A DNA stretch of 64,000 bases from Mycolicibacterium sp. ND9-15 (GCF_035918395.1 NZ_CP142362.1:2517501-2581500); one strand, 5' to 3'; numbered from the stretch's first letter, positions 21,276 to 29,895 are shown. The notes: generated by a model from the sequence alone, not told the origin. Numbers and translations are program-made.

Positions 21276-21329
21276 CTTGGTACCAAGCGGTACCGTACAA
21301 CACCAACACTGCGGTACATCGTAGTACCG
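21276..21329. promoter_or_regulatory. Cluster of GGTACC dyads in TetR-P450 intergenic region
   Basis: Three dyads with the same core occur here: CTTGGTACCAAG (21276-21287), CGGTACCG (21288-21295) and CGGTAC-N6-GTACCG (21312-21329). They occupy most of the promoter region between the divergent TetR and P450 starts. The shared CGGTAC half-site suggests a multi-site operator for the adjacent TetR protein. Confidence 0.55.
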
Positions 21330-21349
21330 GGGAACCGGCCGGGAGCGTA

Positions 21350-22729
21350 ATGAGCGAAGCCATGATCGTCGAAACGCCCACATCTGCGCAGGCGGCGCCT
21401 CGCGCAGCCAGACTGCCGCCCAAGCCGCCGATTCCCAAGCCGCTGCTGGGTGTCGCGTTCGCCGTTTCACGTCGCTGGACGTTAGCCCGGCTCGCCCGCC
21501 TCCTCGGCCCCGTCTTCACGATGAACATTCCGGTGTTCGGGCACACGGTTGTGGTCGGTGACCCGCAGCTGGCCAAGCAGCTCTTTCTGGCCAACACCGA
21601 CGACGTCGGCAACGTGCAGCCGAATCTGTCCCGGGTGCTCGGGCCCGGTTCGGTGTTCGCACTCGACGGACGTGAGCACCGTCGCCGCCGCCGGCTGCTG
21701 ACCCCACCGTTCCACGGCAAGAGCGTCAAGAACTACGAAAAAATCTTCGAAGAGGAGACACTGCGCGAGTCGGCGAACTGGCCCCGGGGGCAAGCATTCC
21801 CGACGCTGGAGCCGATGATGAGGATCACGCTCAACGCGATCCTGCGCGCAGTGTTCGGCGCCGACGATGAGCAGTTGGACGAGCTGCGGCGCATCATCCC
21901 GCCGTGGGTGACATTGGGTTCGCGGCTGGTGACGTTTCCCACGCCTTCACGCACCTATGGCCGGTTCAGCCCGTGGGGCCGGCTCGCCGAATATCGCAGG
22001 CAGTACGACGTGGTCATCGAGAAGCTGATCGCCGGGGCCGCGGCCAACCCCGGCTTCGACGACCGGGAAGACGTCCTGGCGCTGCTCCTGCGCAGCAGCT
22101 ACGAGGACGGTACTGCCATGTCGCACAAGGAGATCGCCGACGAACTGCTGACCCTACTGGCCGCCGGCCACGAGACCACTGCCTCCACCTTGGCGTGGGC
22201 CTTCGAACGGATCACCCGCCACCCGGACGTCCTGGCGAAGTTGGTGACAGAGGCGGGAACCGAAGACAACGAATACCGCCAGGCCGTCATCGCTGAGGTG
22301 CAGCGCTCGCGCACCGTGATCGACTTCGCGGGCAGGCATGTCTACTCGCCGACCCTCGAACTGGGCGAATGGGTCATCCCACAGGGGTATACGGTGCTGG
22401 CAAGCATCTCCTTGATGCACGACCGGGCGGCCGAGTTCCCTGCCCCCGACCGCTTCGATCCGCAGCGCTTCCTCGAAACCAGGCCGCCGACATTCGCCTT
22501 CATCCCGTTCGGCGGGGGCACCAGACGCTGCGTCGGCGCCGTGTTCGCCAATGTCGAGATGGACGTGGTACTGCGCACGGTGCTGCGCCACTTCGTGATC
22601 GACAGCACCGCAGCACCCGGGGAGAAGGTGCACTCGCGCGGCGTTGCCTATACCCCGAAGAACGGTGGCCGCATCGTGGTGCACCGCCGACAGACCCCGC
22701 TCGCCCAGGAGGAGCCGACCAACCGATGA
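21350..22729 (+). CDS. Cytochrome P450 (CYP138-like)
   Basis: A 459-residue P450. The I-helix oxygen-activation motif is in LLAAGHETTAST, the ExxR motif in EVQRSR, and the haem-binding loop is FGGGTRRCVG with the Cys ligand. It should hydroxylate a lipophilic substrate with ferredoxin-supplied electrons; the substrate is unknown. The neighbourhood (TetR on the left, msrA on the right) matches M. tuberculosis Rv0136/cyp138. The ATG at 21350 was chosen because the upstream frame crosses the operator. The TGA overlaps the second P450 ATG. Confidence 0.88.
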   Translation: MSEAMIVETPTSAQAAPRAARLPPKPPIPKPLLGVAFAVSRRWTLARLARLLGPVFTMNIPVFGHTVVVGDPQLAKQLFLANTDDVGNVQPNLSRVLGPGSVFALDGREHRRRRRLLTPPFHGKSVKNYEKIFEEETLRESANWPRGQAFPTLEPMMRITLNAILRAVFGADDEQLDELRRIIPPWVTLGSRLVTFPTPSRTYGRFSPWGRLAEYRRQYDVVIEKLIAGAAANPGFDDREDVLALLLRSSYEDGTAMSHKEIADELLTLLAAGHETTASTLAWAFERITRHPDVLAKLVTEAGTEDNEYRQAVIAEVQRSRTVIDFAGRHVYSPTLELGEWVIPQGYTVLASISLMHDRAAEFPAPDRFDPQRFLETRPPTFAFIPFGGGTRRCVGAVFANVEMDVVLRTVLRHFVIDSTAAPGEKVHSRGVAYTPKNGGRIVVHRRQTPLAQEEPTNR

Positions 22730-24057
22730 CCAACGCAGCCGTCGCCAACGAGGACGCCCCGGTGATGCCCGGCAGGATGCCGCCCGCGGTGCCGCTGCCC
22801 AAAGCCCTTCAGATGGTGCTCATGACGGGGTTTCGCCGGTGGTTCCTGAGGAAGGCATTCAACCGGTATGGTCCGGTGTTCGCGATCAATGTGCCGTTCT
22901 TCGGGCGCAGCGTGGTGATAGCCGATCCCGCACTGATCCGATCGGTTTACCTTGCGAGCACCGACGATCTGATCAACGTGCAGCCCAATTTGAGCCGGAT
23001 CTTCGGTCCCGGTTCGGTTTTCGCGCTTGACGGCGCCGAGCACCGCAAGCGCCGCAAGCTGCTGGCGCCGCCGTTCCACGGCCAGAGCATCAAGAACTAC
23101 GAGAAGATCATCGAGGAGGAGACGCTCCGCGAGACCGCGACCTGGCCGGAGGGTGTCGAGTTCCCGACGCTCGAACCGATGAACAGGATCACGCTGAACG
23201 TCATTCTGCGCACGGTGTTCGGCGCGGACGGGGCCGAACTCGACTACCTGCGCCAGATCATCCCGCCGTGGGCGAAGCTGGGTTCGCGCATGGCGACCCT
23301 GCCCCAGCCGCCGTTCAAGACCGGTCGATACAGTCCGTGGGGCCGGTTGGCTGCGTTCCGGCGCGACTTCGACCGCATCGTGTTCGCGCTGATCGACAAG
23401 GCTGAGGCGGACCCGGCCCGCGGCGAGCGCACCGACATTCTCGCGCTGCTGCTGGGCAGCACGTACGAGGACGGCACCCCGATGTCGCGGCAAGACGTCT
23501 CCGATGAACTGCTCACCCTCCTCGGCGCCGGTCACGAAACCACCGCGTCGACGCTCGGCTGGGCGTTCGAGCGGCTGCGCCGCCATCCCGAGGTGCTGGC
23601 CAGACTGGTCGAGGAGAACGACGAGGGTGGCAACGAGTACCGCCAGGCCTTCATCAACGAGCTGCAACGCAACCGGACCGTCATCGACTTCTCCGGACGA
23701 CACGTCCTCGCACCGCATTTCGACGTCGGGCAGTGGCGGATTCCGCACGGCTACACCGTGATGATGTCGCTGGCCCAGATGCACGCCAACGCGGAGATCT
23801 TCCCCGACCCCGAGCGCTTCGACCCCGAACGGTTCCTGGGTAAGCGCCCCCCGACGGCATGGGTGCCGTTCGGCGGCGGGACCCGTCGGTGCATCGGGTC
23901 CGCGTTCGCGAACGTCGAGATGGACGTGGTGTTACGAACGGTGCTGCGGCACTTCGTGATCGAGACGGATAACGCGCCGGACGAGAAGGTGCACTTTCGC
24001 GGGATCGCGTTCACCCCGAAGGCCGGCGGCCGGGTCGTGGTACGCCACCGCGCTTGA
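22726..24057 (+). CDS. Cytochrome P450 (CYP138-like), tandem paralogue
   Basis: A 443-residue P450, close in sequence to the preceding one: long matching stretches include GPGSVFALDG, PPFHG and YEKI.EEETLRE. The oxygen-binding motif is GAGHETTAST and the haem loop FGGGTRRCIG. The start ATG at 22726 overlaps the first P450 stop by 4 bases, so the two are coupled. M. tuberculosis has one gene here; this is a tandem duplication whose product may have a shifted substrate range. Confidence 0.88.
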   Translation: MTNAAVANEDAPVMPGRMPPAVPLPKALQMVLMTGFRRWFLRKAFNRYGPVFAINVPFFGRSVVIADPALIRSVYLASTDDLINVQPNLSRIFGPGSVFALDGAEHRKRRKLLAPPFHGQSIKNYEKIIEEETLRETATWPEGVEFPTLEPMNRITLNVILRTVFGADGAELDYLRQIIPPWAKLGSRMATLPQPPFKTGRYSPWGRLAAFRRDFDRIVFALIDKAEADPARGERTDILALLLGSTYEDGTPMSRQDVSDELLTLLGAGHETTASTLGWAFERLRRHPEVLARLVEENDEGGNEYRQAFINELQRNRTVIDFSGRHVLAPHFDVGQWRIPHGYTVMMSLAQMHANAEIFPDPERFDPERFLGKRPPTAWVPFGGGTRRCIGSAFANVEMDVVLRTVLRHFVIETDNAPDEKVHFRGIAFTPKAGGRVVVRHRA

Positions 24058-24064
24058 CGCGGGG

Positions 24065-24577
24065 CTACTGGCCGGCGGTCTCGCGCTTCGGCAGTTTCCA
24101 GCCCGGCCGCGGGAAGTGGCACGTGTAACCGTTCGGATACCGCTCGAGGTAATCCTGGTGCTCGGGTTCGGCTTCCCAGAAGTCGGCAGCGGGGATGACC
24201 TCGGTGACGACCTTGCCGGGCCACAACCCAGAGGCGTCGACATCGGCGATGGTCTCCAGCGCGACGCGCTTCTGATCCTCGTCGAGGTAGAAGATCGCCG
24301 ACCGGTAGCTGGTACCGACGTCGTTGCCCTGACGGTTCTTCGTCGTCGGGTCGTGGATCTGGAAGAAGAACTCCAGCAATGCGCGGTAGTCCGTGCGCGC
24401 CGGGTCGTAGACGATCTCGATCGCCTCGGCGTGCCCGGGATGGTTGCGATAGGTGGGGCCGGCGTTCTCGCCACCGGTGTAGCCGACGCGCGTCGACACC
24501 ACACCCGGTTGCCTGCGGATCAGATCCTGCATGCCCCAGAAGCAACCGCCCGCCAGGATGGCCTTCTTGTCGTTCAT
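24065..24577 (-). CDS. msrA: Peptide methionine (S)-sulfoxide reductase MsrA
   Basis: A 170-residue MsrA with the catalytic GCFWG at residues 11-15 (Cys12), followed by VGYTGG and the conserved Pro/Glu-rich region ([16 protein letters not shown]). It reduces S-methionine sulfoxide in proteins, with thioredoxin as the usual reductant. It corresponds to Rv0137c. The ATG at 24577 overlaps the stop of the short msrB gene by 4 bases, so the pair is cotranscribed from the msrB side. It converges with the second P450. Confidence 0.92.
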   Translation of the reverse strand: MNDKKAILAGGCFWGMQDLIRRQPGVVSTRVGYTGGENAGPTYRNHPGHAEAIEIVYDPARTDYRALLEFFFQIHDPTTKNRQGNDVGTSYRSAIFYLDEDQKRVALETIADVDASGLWPGKVVTEVIPAADFWEAEPEHQDYLERYPNGYTCHFPRPGWKLPKRETAGQ

Positions 24578-24819
24578 GCCTGCGCCTCCTCCGCTGCGAA
24601 CAGCTTCTTGTACTCGCCGTAACCCTCGGCCTCGAGGTCGTCGAGGTGGATGAACCTCAGCGAAGCCGAGTTGATGCAGTAGCGCAACCCACCGTCCGTG
24701 CGAGGCCCGTCGGGGAAGACGTGCCCGGTGAACGGCCGGTCGGTGCCGTTCTCCTGCGTGACGCGGTTCTGCTCGGGCGACAACGCGTCCACGGCGGCGG
24801 GATTCTTGCGGTAACTCAT
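24574..24819 (-). CDS. MsrB-like protein with internal deletion
   Basis: An 81-residue protein that joins the beginning of MsrB ([21 protein letters not shown]) directly to the end of the MsrB domain (HVFPDGP...[12 protein letters not shown]). A normal MsrB has about 70 residues between these, including both CxxC zinc pairs and the GWPSF segment. All of those are absent here, whereas the catalytic Cys48 and the downstream frame are intact. The apparent joint is around residue 32. It is either a shortened enzyme or an in-frame deletion remnant. It is coupled to msrA by a 4-base overlap. Confidence 0.7.
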   Translation of the reverse strand: MSYRKNPAAVDALSPEQNRVTQENGTDRPFTGHVFPDGPRTDGGLRYCINSASLRFIHLDDLEAEGYGEYKKLFAAEEAQA

Positions 24820-24878
24820 GGTGCCTGTATAACCGCCGCACGGACCGGCGTGTTCCGGGTGCGGATTACGGTTGTGTG

Positions 24879-25280
24879 ATGCGCAGGGTGGTCGCCGTCA
24901 TTGGCCTCGCATTGTTGGCGGGTTGCGTTGCGCCGTCGGCGTGGGCCGAGACCGCCGCACTCGCGGAGCGGCCCGGCCATCCCGGCCTGGTGTTCACCGA
25001 CAACCCGGCGATCGTCGACCCGCACCCGATGCGCGCCGAGTCCTTCAGCCGCGTGTCCGATGACCGCGCCGTCGCGGTGCATTTCACCACGGGCACGCCG
25101 CAGTGCTACGGCGTGCACGCGACTGCGCAGGAGACGCCGGAAACCGTCACCGTCGAACTGCGCGGTGGCACGCTTCCCGAAGCCGTCGGCCGGGCATGCA
25201 TCTTGATCGCGGTGGAGGGCAGCCTCGACGTCCCGCTGCAGAGTCCGCTGGGCACGCGGCAAGTGCTCACGGCGTTCTGA
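24879..25280 (+). CDS. Small predicted lipoprotein
   Basis: A 133-residue protein with a signal peptide and lipobox LLAGC (about Cys17), then a compact domain with two Cys ([13 protein letters not shown]) that could pair. I do not recognise a family. It lies 59 bases from the divergent msrB start. GTG at 24876 is an alternative start one codon upstream. The product is likely exported and lipidated. Confidence 0.65.
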   Translation: MRRVVAVIGLALLAGCVAPSAWAETAALAERPGHPGLVFTDNPAIVDPHPMRAESFSRVSDDRAVAVHFTTGTPQCYGVHATAQETPETVTVELRGGTLPEAVGRACILIAVEGSLDVPLQSPLGTRQVLTAF

Positions 25281-25296
25281 CGCTCGACAACGTTGG

Positions 25297-25310
25297 TAGA
25301 ACGTGTTCTA
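25297..25310. promoter_or_regulatory. KstR-like operator box
   Basis: TAGAACGTGTTCTA is a dyad with perfect TAGAAC/GTTCTA arms around GT. It fits the mycobacterial KstR consensus TnnAACnnGTTnnA, the site of the repressor of cholesterol catabolism. It lies 9 bases upstream of the GTG start of the NTF2-like gene, so binding would block transcription of that gene and the following epimerase. No KstR gene is in the window. Confidence 0.6.
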
Positions 25311-25318
25311 GTTCTGGT

Positions 25319-25825
25319 GTGACGAGCAGCCCCTTCAGCCGTGAGGAACTCTCCGCGGCATTCGAGAGGTTCGAGGCGACGGTCGACCGCGCCGCGCAGA
25401 CGAGGGACTGGGATCCCTGGGTCGACCAGTACACCGACGACGTCGTCTACGTCGAGCACGCAGCCGGCACGATGCGCGGTCGCCAGCAGGTTCGCCCGTG
25501 GATCTGGAAGACGATGGAGTCGTTCCCCGGCAGCTACATGACGTCGTTCCCGTCGCTGTGGAGCGTGTTCGACGAGCCGACCGGCCGGGTCATCTGCGAA
25601 CTCGACAACCCGATGCGCGACCCCGGCGACGGCACGATCATCAGCGCGACCAACATCTCGATCCTCACCTACGCCGGCGACGGGTTGTGGCGCCGCCAGG
25701 AGGACATCTACAACCCGCTGCGGTTCGTCAAGGCGACGGTGAAGTGGTGCCGCACGGCAGCCGAACTCGGCACGCTGCCCGACGAGGCCCAGGAGTGGCT
25801 GCGCCACTACGGAGGCGCCGAGTGA
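25319..25825 (+). CDS. NTF2/SnoaL-like protein (Rv0138-type)
   Basis: A 168-residue protein of the NTF2-like fold: a helical lead (REELSAAFERFEATVDRAAQTRDW), then DQYTDDVVYVEHAAGTMRGR and LTYAGDGLWRRQEDIYNP. Such proteins often act as small isomerases or hydratases, and Rv0138 has the same length (167). The start is GTG at 25319, just after the KstR-like box. Its TGA overlaps the GTG of the epimerase by 4 bases, so the two are coupled. Confidence 0.8.
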   Translation: MTSSPFSREELSAAFERFEATVDRAAQTRDWDPWVDQYTDDVVYVEHAAGTMRGRQQVRPWIWKTMESFPGSYMTSFPSLWSVFDEPTGRVICELDNPMRDPGDGTIISATNISILTYAGDGLWRRQEDIYNPLRFVKATVKWCRTAAELGTLPDEAQEWLRHYGGAE

Positions 25826-26856
25826 GCAAGCTTGTCGTCGGGGCCAACGGCTTCCTGGGATCGCATGTCGCCCGGCTGCTGGTGGCCGACGGGCACGACG
25901 TCCGAGCGATGGTGCGTCCGAACGCCAACACCACCAGCATCGATGATCTGCCCGTCGACCGGTTCCTCGGGGACATCTGGGACAACGACACCCTGCGCGC
26001 GGCCATGGACGGTGTCGACGACGTGTACTACTGCGTCGTCGACACCAGGGGTTGGCTCAAGGACGCCGCCCCGCTGTTTCACACGAACGTCGAGGGCACC
26101 CGCAACGTGCTCGAGGTCGCGAAGGACGCCGGTCTCCGCCGCTTCGTCTACACCAGCAGCTACGTCACCGTCGGGCGCCGGCGCGGGCATGTGGCCACCG
26201 AGGCCGACGTGATCGCCGACGGAGGCGAGATGTCGCCGACCTTTCGGCTCCGGGGTCTGACGCCGTATGTGCGGTCCCGCGTTCAGGCCGAGGCCCTCGT
26301 GCTGCAGTACGCGCGTGAACACGGCCTGCCCGCGGTGGCGATGTGCGTGTCCACCACGTACGGCAGCGGCGACTGGGGTCGTACGCCGCACGGCGCGATC
26401 ATCGCCGCCGCGGCGTTCGGCAAGCTGCCATTCGTGCTGGGCGGTATCGAACTCGAGGCCGTCGGAGTCGACGATGCCGCGCGGGCAATGATTCTCGCCG
26501 CCGAGCACGGCCGTGTCGGTGAACGCTACCTGATTTCGGAGAAGATGATCAGCAACGCCGAGGTCGTGCGCATCGCGGCAGAAGCCGCCGGGGTGCCGCC
26601 GCCGACGAGGACGATCCCGCTGCCGGTGTCCTACGCGATGGCCACGCTGGGCACCGTCAAGGCGCGGCTGACCGGAACCGACGAGAAGCTGTCGCTGGAG
26701 TCGCTGCGGCTGATGCGGGCCGAAGCGCCGGTGGCCTGCGGCAAGGCCAGACGCGAACTCGGTTGGCAGCCAAGGCCGGTCGAGGAGTCGATCCGCGAGG
26801 CGGCACGGTTCTGGGCCGGTCTGCGCGACGCCCGACGTCAGAGCAAAGCCGGTTAG
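25822..26856 (+). CDS. NAD-dependent epimerase/3-beta-HSD-like dehydrogenase (Rv0139-type)
   Basis: A 344-residue extended SDR. The Rossmann motif GANGFLG spans residues 7-13, the catalytic Ser is in YTSSYVTVG near 112-113 and the Tyr at 149. The usual YxxxK reads Y149-VRS-R153, so Lys is replaced by Arg. The fold is typical of NAD(P)-dependent sterol/sugar epimerase-dehydrogenases. With the upstream NTF2 protein and the KstR-like box, a steroid or related substrate is a reasonable inference only. The GTG at 25822 overlaps the previous stop. Confidence 0.82.
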   Translation: MSKLVVGANGFLGSHVARLLVADGHDVRAMVRPNANTTSIDDLPVDRFLGDIWDNDTLRAAMDGVDDVYYCVVDTRGWLKDAAPLFHTNVEGTRNVLEVAKDAGLRRFVYTSSYVTVGRRRGHVATEADVIADGGEMSPTFRLRGLTPYVRSRVQAEALVLQYAREHGLPAVAMCVSTTYGSGDWGRTPHGAIIAAAAFGKLPFVLGGIELEAVGVDDAARAMILAAEHGRVGERYLISEKMISNAEVVRIAAEAAGVPPPTRTIPLPVSYAMATLGTVKARLTGTDEKLSLESLRLMRAEAPVACGKARRELGWQPRPVEESIREAARFWAGLRDARRQSKAG

Positions 26857-26865
26857 CCTCGAGGC

Positions 26866-27684
26866 ATGCCCGAAAAGCTGCAAGTCGACCTGTCCGGCGC
26901 GCCGCAGACGATGCTCGCGACGTTCTACGCCAAAGCGCTCGACGCCGACCTGCCGAAACCGATTCTGGGCGACCGGTTCGCCAAGGACATCGTCGACCAC
27001 ATCGACTACGACTGGCCGAAGACGTCGATCACCGCCGCGAACTCCCCGTCGGTGACCACCCGCAGCGCCCATTTCGACATGTGGGCTCGCCAGTTCCTGG
27101 CTGTCCATCCCGAAGCGGTCGTGCTGCATCTGGGCTGTGGGCTGGACGCGCGGGCGTTCCGGGTGGATCCGGGGCCGGGTGTGGAGTGGTTTGACGTCGA
27201 CTATCCCGACGTGGCCGATCTGCGTACGCGCCTCTACCCGGACCGGGAGCACTATCGCGTGATCGCCGCATCGGTCACCGATCCGACCTGGCTGGCCGAA
27301 ATACCCTCTGATCGACCGACTTTGATGATCGCCGAGGGCCTGACCATGTACCTAACCGAGTCCGAGGGCCTGGCGCTACTGCGGCGCGTCGTCGGCGGTT
27401 TCCCGTCCGGCGAGCTGCAGTTCGACGCGTTCAACCGGCTCGGTATCCGCTCGCAGTTCTTGAACTCAGTGGTGCGCCGCTCGGGGGCGAAGCTGTACTG
27501 GGGCATCGACGGCCCCGACGACCTCGTGGACGCGGTACCCGGTATCCGGTTGCTGGCCTGGGTGTCGGCGTTGGATTCCTCGACCTTCCGCGACCTCGCC
27601 TGGTACTACCGGGCGATGGCTCGGGCGTTGTCAGCGCTGCCGTCGCTGCGCTATATGGCGCAGTACCACCGCTACGCGTTCTGA
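26866..27684 (+). CDS. LCM/TcmP-family SAM-dependent methyltransferase
   Basis: A 272-residue protein of the leucine-carboxyl-methyltransferase-like family that is expanded in mycobacteria. Signature parts are VVLHLGCGLDARAFRVD (SAM site), WFDVDYPDV and LMIAEGLTMYL. The substrate is unknown; many relatives are annotated as putative O-methyltransferases. It starts 9 bases after the epimerase and is probably part of that operon. Confidence 0.82.
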   Translation: MPEKLQVDLSGAPQTMLATFYAKALDADLPKPILGDRFAKDIVDHIDYDWPKTSITAANSPSVTTRSAHFDMWARQFLAVHPEAVVLHLGCGLDARAFRVDPGPGVEWFDVDYPDVADLRTRLYPDREHYRVIAASVTDPTWLAEIPSDRPTLMIAEGLTMYLTESEGLALLRRVVGGFPSGELQFDAFNRLGIRSQFLNSVVRRSGAKLYWGIDGPDDLVDAVPGIRLLAWVSALDSSTFRDLAWYYRAMARALSALPSLRYMAQYHRYAF

Positions 27685-27708
27685 GCCTCGAACTCGAAAC
27701 TGAAGACC

Positions 27709-27737
27709 TGCACGAAGATTGTCCGAACTTTCGTGCA
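27709..27737. terminator. Possible bidirectional terminator hairpin
   Basis: TGCACGAA at 27709-27716 pairs with TTCGTGCA at 27730-27737 across a 13-base loop. It sits between two converging genes (ends at 27684 and 27754), the right place for a shared terminator. There is no U-rich tract, as is common in mycobacteria. Confidence 0.4.
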
Positions 27738-27753
27738 AAGGTTCATTTCGGCC

Positions 27754-28404
27754 CTAGCGGACCCTGAGTTCGGCGATCACCTCGGCGTACAGCCGCGCCT
27801 TGATCGCCCCGAACACCGCGCCGGCCTTCGCGGCCAGCGCCTCGGCACGGGCGACCGCCGCGTCGAGAACCTCTGCCTCACCGGCCGTCGCCGCTACGAT
27901 TCCGGCCGCGCGGGCATCCTCACCGCCGTAGCGTCGCGCGGTCGTCATCGCCTCGTGCGCGGTCGCAATCGGCAGCCGGGACCGGATGAGCGCGTTCATC
28001 CCCGCCGTGAACGGAATGCCGAGGTCGACCTCCGGCAGGCAGAAGTAACCGCGGTCGGCACGCATGACTATCGAGTCGTGGGCGAGCGTGAGCATCGCGC
28101 CCGCGGCGAACGCATGCCCCTGCACCGCGGCCACGATCGGCGCCGGGAATGCCAGCACGCGGGCGAACAGGGCATGCACCTCGGCCAGGTTCGCCTCGGC
28201 CGCATCGGGATTGGCCGCCATGAAGTCCAGGTCGAGCCCGTTGGAGTAGAACTTGCCCACCCCGGTGGTGACCACGGCCTTCGGCCCGTCCGCCGCCTCC
28301 ACCTCGTCGAGAGCCGCATTGATCGCGGCCAGCCTGTCCGGGTGGAAGCGGTTCTCGTCGTCACCGAGTGTCAACACGAATGCCGCGCCGCGTTTGTCCA
28401 GCAT
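27754..28404 (-). CDS. Enoyl-CoA hydratase/isomerase family protein
   Basis: A 216-residue crotonase, shorter than the usual ~260. The oxyanion-hole parts are visible: FYSNGLDLDFM, and AAVQGHAFAAGAML with the conserved Gly-rich loop. The C-terminal trimer-locking helices are reduced. It resembles the delta(3)-delta(2)-enoyl-CoA isomerase branch as much as true hydratases. The ATG at 28404 overlaps the SRPBCC stop (TGATG), so they are coupled. Confidence 0.82.
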   Translation of the reverse strand: MLDKRGAAFVLTLGDDENRFHPDRLAAINAALDEVEAADGPKAVVTTGVGKFYSNGLDLDFMAANPDAAEANLAEVHALFARVLAFPAPIVAAVQGHAFAAGAMLTLAHDSIVMRADRGYFCLPEVDLGIPFTAGMNALIRSRLPIATAHEAMTTARRYGGEDARAAGIVAATAGEAEVLDAAVARAEALAAKAGAVFGAIKARLYAEVIAELRVR

Positions 28405-28874
28405 CAGGCTTCGGCCTTTTCCTTCAACCGTTGCAGCGTCTGGCGGATGTGGTCGGCGTTGGCGGTATCGCGGTCCTTCACGCCCGTGGCCCAGCCCGCC
28501 GGAACCCGGAACCACCCGGGTCGCCGGTCCCAGGTGCTCTCGGTGACGCGCGATTTCCCGTCACCCGTCGAGGCGATGTCATAACGCCAGTGCGCGACCG
28601 GAATGACCGCACTGCGCACATCGAACGCGAAGACGTGGCCGGGGTCAGCGGCGGTGACGGTGCAGGTCGTTGTCCAAGTGCGCGACCCGTTGCGGTTCTG
28701 CCCTCGGAACACCGCACCCGGTTGTGCCGCATTACCCTTGCGCCACTCCATGGCGTAGGTCTCCTCGGCCAGCGACGCCAACGTCGGCAGGTCGGTGATG
28801 AGGCGGTAGATCGTGTCGGGGTCGGCGTCGATAGTGACCTCCGCCTGCGCGGAGGCCGGACCTGATTCGCTCAT
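28404..28874 (-). CDS. SRPBCC family protein
   Basis: A 156-residue START/SRPBCC domain protein: VTIDADPDTIYRLITDLPTLASLAEET at the N-terminus and VTESTWDRRPGWFRVPAGW near the end. The fold makes a hydrophobic cavity for lipids or polyketides. The function is unassigned. It starts at ATG 28874 and is the first gene of a two-gene unit with the crotonase. Confidence 0.8.
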   Translation of the reverse strand: MSESGPASAQAEVTIDADPDTIYRLITDLPTLASLAEETYAMEWRKGNAAQPGAVFRGQNRNGSRTWTTTCTVTAADPGHVFAFDVRSAVIPVAHWRYDIASTGDGKSRVTESTWDRRPGWFRVPAGWATGVKDRDTANADHIRQTLQRLKEKAEA

Positions 28875-28924
28875 GCGGCGATCGTAATCACTTCGGGAGG
28901 CCTCGCGGGGAGGCTGACGCCGAT

Positions 28925-29440
28925 CAAGACGGTGTGGGTGTGGTGTTGCGTGTCCGCTCGGCTCTGATGCGGGCGGCGAATTCGGCTGCGCGGCTGCGTT
29001 TTCGTTTCGGCATGGCGGCCGCGCGATCACCGCCAGTTGGCGTGATGGGTGGTGGGAGATTGGCGGTGGTGGTGTCCCAGTTTTGGAAGAAAAGCTTGCT
29101 GCCGCGCTGGGTGGTGCAGGTCCCGGCCGCTCGGCGATTTCCAGATCACGGTGCCCATCGGGCAGTTGAATGTCATGCCAGCCGCCGGGCCGCGTTGTCG
29201 ACGGCGGCTTGGTCGACGAGCAGATGGACGACGAGGGTGGATGCCTGCCGGCCGGGCGCATCGCAGGTCGGTGATCCGCACGCGCAGCCCAGGTGCTCGT
29301 TGCCGGCGGCCAATGCTCCCAGCGCATCGGCGCGGCGCTCGGCCAGCGTGCGCGGCCAGCGTGCGCGGGTCGTGCTCGCACACGCCGTGGGCCATCGCAT
29401 CGACGCGGCGTTTGGTACTGCGGCGTCGGTGGCCGGCAGC
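28925..29440 (-). pseudogene. Degraded DUF222/13E12-family gene, C-terminal part
   Basis: Read on the minus strand, fragments in three frames match the C-terminal half of mycobacterial DUF222 (13E12 repeat) proteins: ERRADALGALAAGNEHLGCACG near 29300, then MGTVIWKSPSGR near 29150, then KLFFQNWDTTTANLPPPITP near 29080, and PKRKRSRAAEF near 28990. At least two frameshifts separate them, and the N-terminal half is missing, so no product is made. It occupies most of the 637-base gap between the SRPBCC and DUF427 genes. Confidence 0.75.
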
Positions 29441-29511
29441 CGCCCATGACTCTCATATAGGAGTCGGACAAGCCAGGAATCCTGACGGGTACCACGTGCG
29501 TTGGACATGGC

Positions 29512-29886
29512 ATGAGCGCACGACCCATGCTCGAGCCCACCGCCGAGCATCCGATCACCATCGAGCCGACGGGCCGGCACGTCACCGTCCGGGTGGACGG
29601 CGAGACCGTCGCCGACACCGACGACGCCGTCACGCTGCAGGAGTCCAGCTATCCAACCGTGCAATACATTCCGCTTTACGACGTCAAAGCGGAGCGACTG
29701 CGGCCCAGCGGCACCACCACGTATTGCCCGTTCAAGGGTGACGCTAGCTATTACCACGTCGTGACCGAAGCGGGTGCAACCGTCGACGACGCCGTCTGGA
29801 CCTATGAGAGGCCCTATCCCGCCGTGGCTCCCATCGCCGGGCACGTCGCGTTCTATCCGGACAAGGCCGACATCACGGTGGCATAG
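29512..29886 (+). CDS. DUF427 domain protein (Rv0140-type)
   Basis: A 124-residue protein of the DUF427 family, with RHVTVRVDGETVADTDDAV, PTVQYIPLYDV and the conserved YCPFKGDASYY. These are small beta-rich proteins of unknown function, present in one or two copies in mycobacteria. It is 9 bases ahead of the glycosylase gene, in the same order as Rv0140-Rv0142 in M. tuberculosis, without the gene Rv0141c. The start is ATG 29512. Confidence 0.85.
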   Translation: MSARPMLEPTAEHPITIEPTGRHVTVRVDGETVADTDDAVTLQESSYPTVQYIPLYDVKAERLRPSGTTTYCPFKGDASYYHVVTEAGATVDDAVWTYERPYPAVAPIAGHVAFYPDKADITVA

Positions 29887-29895
29887 CCTGGCCCC

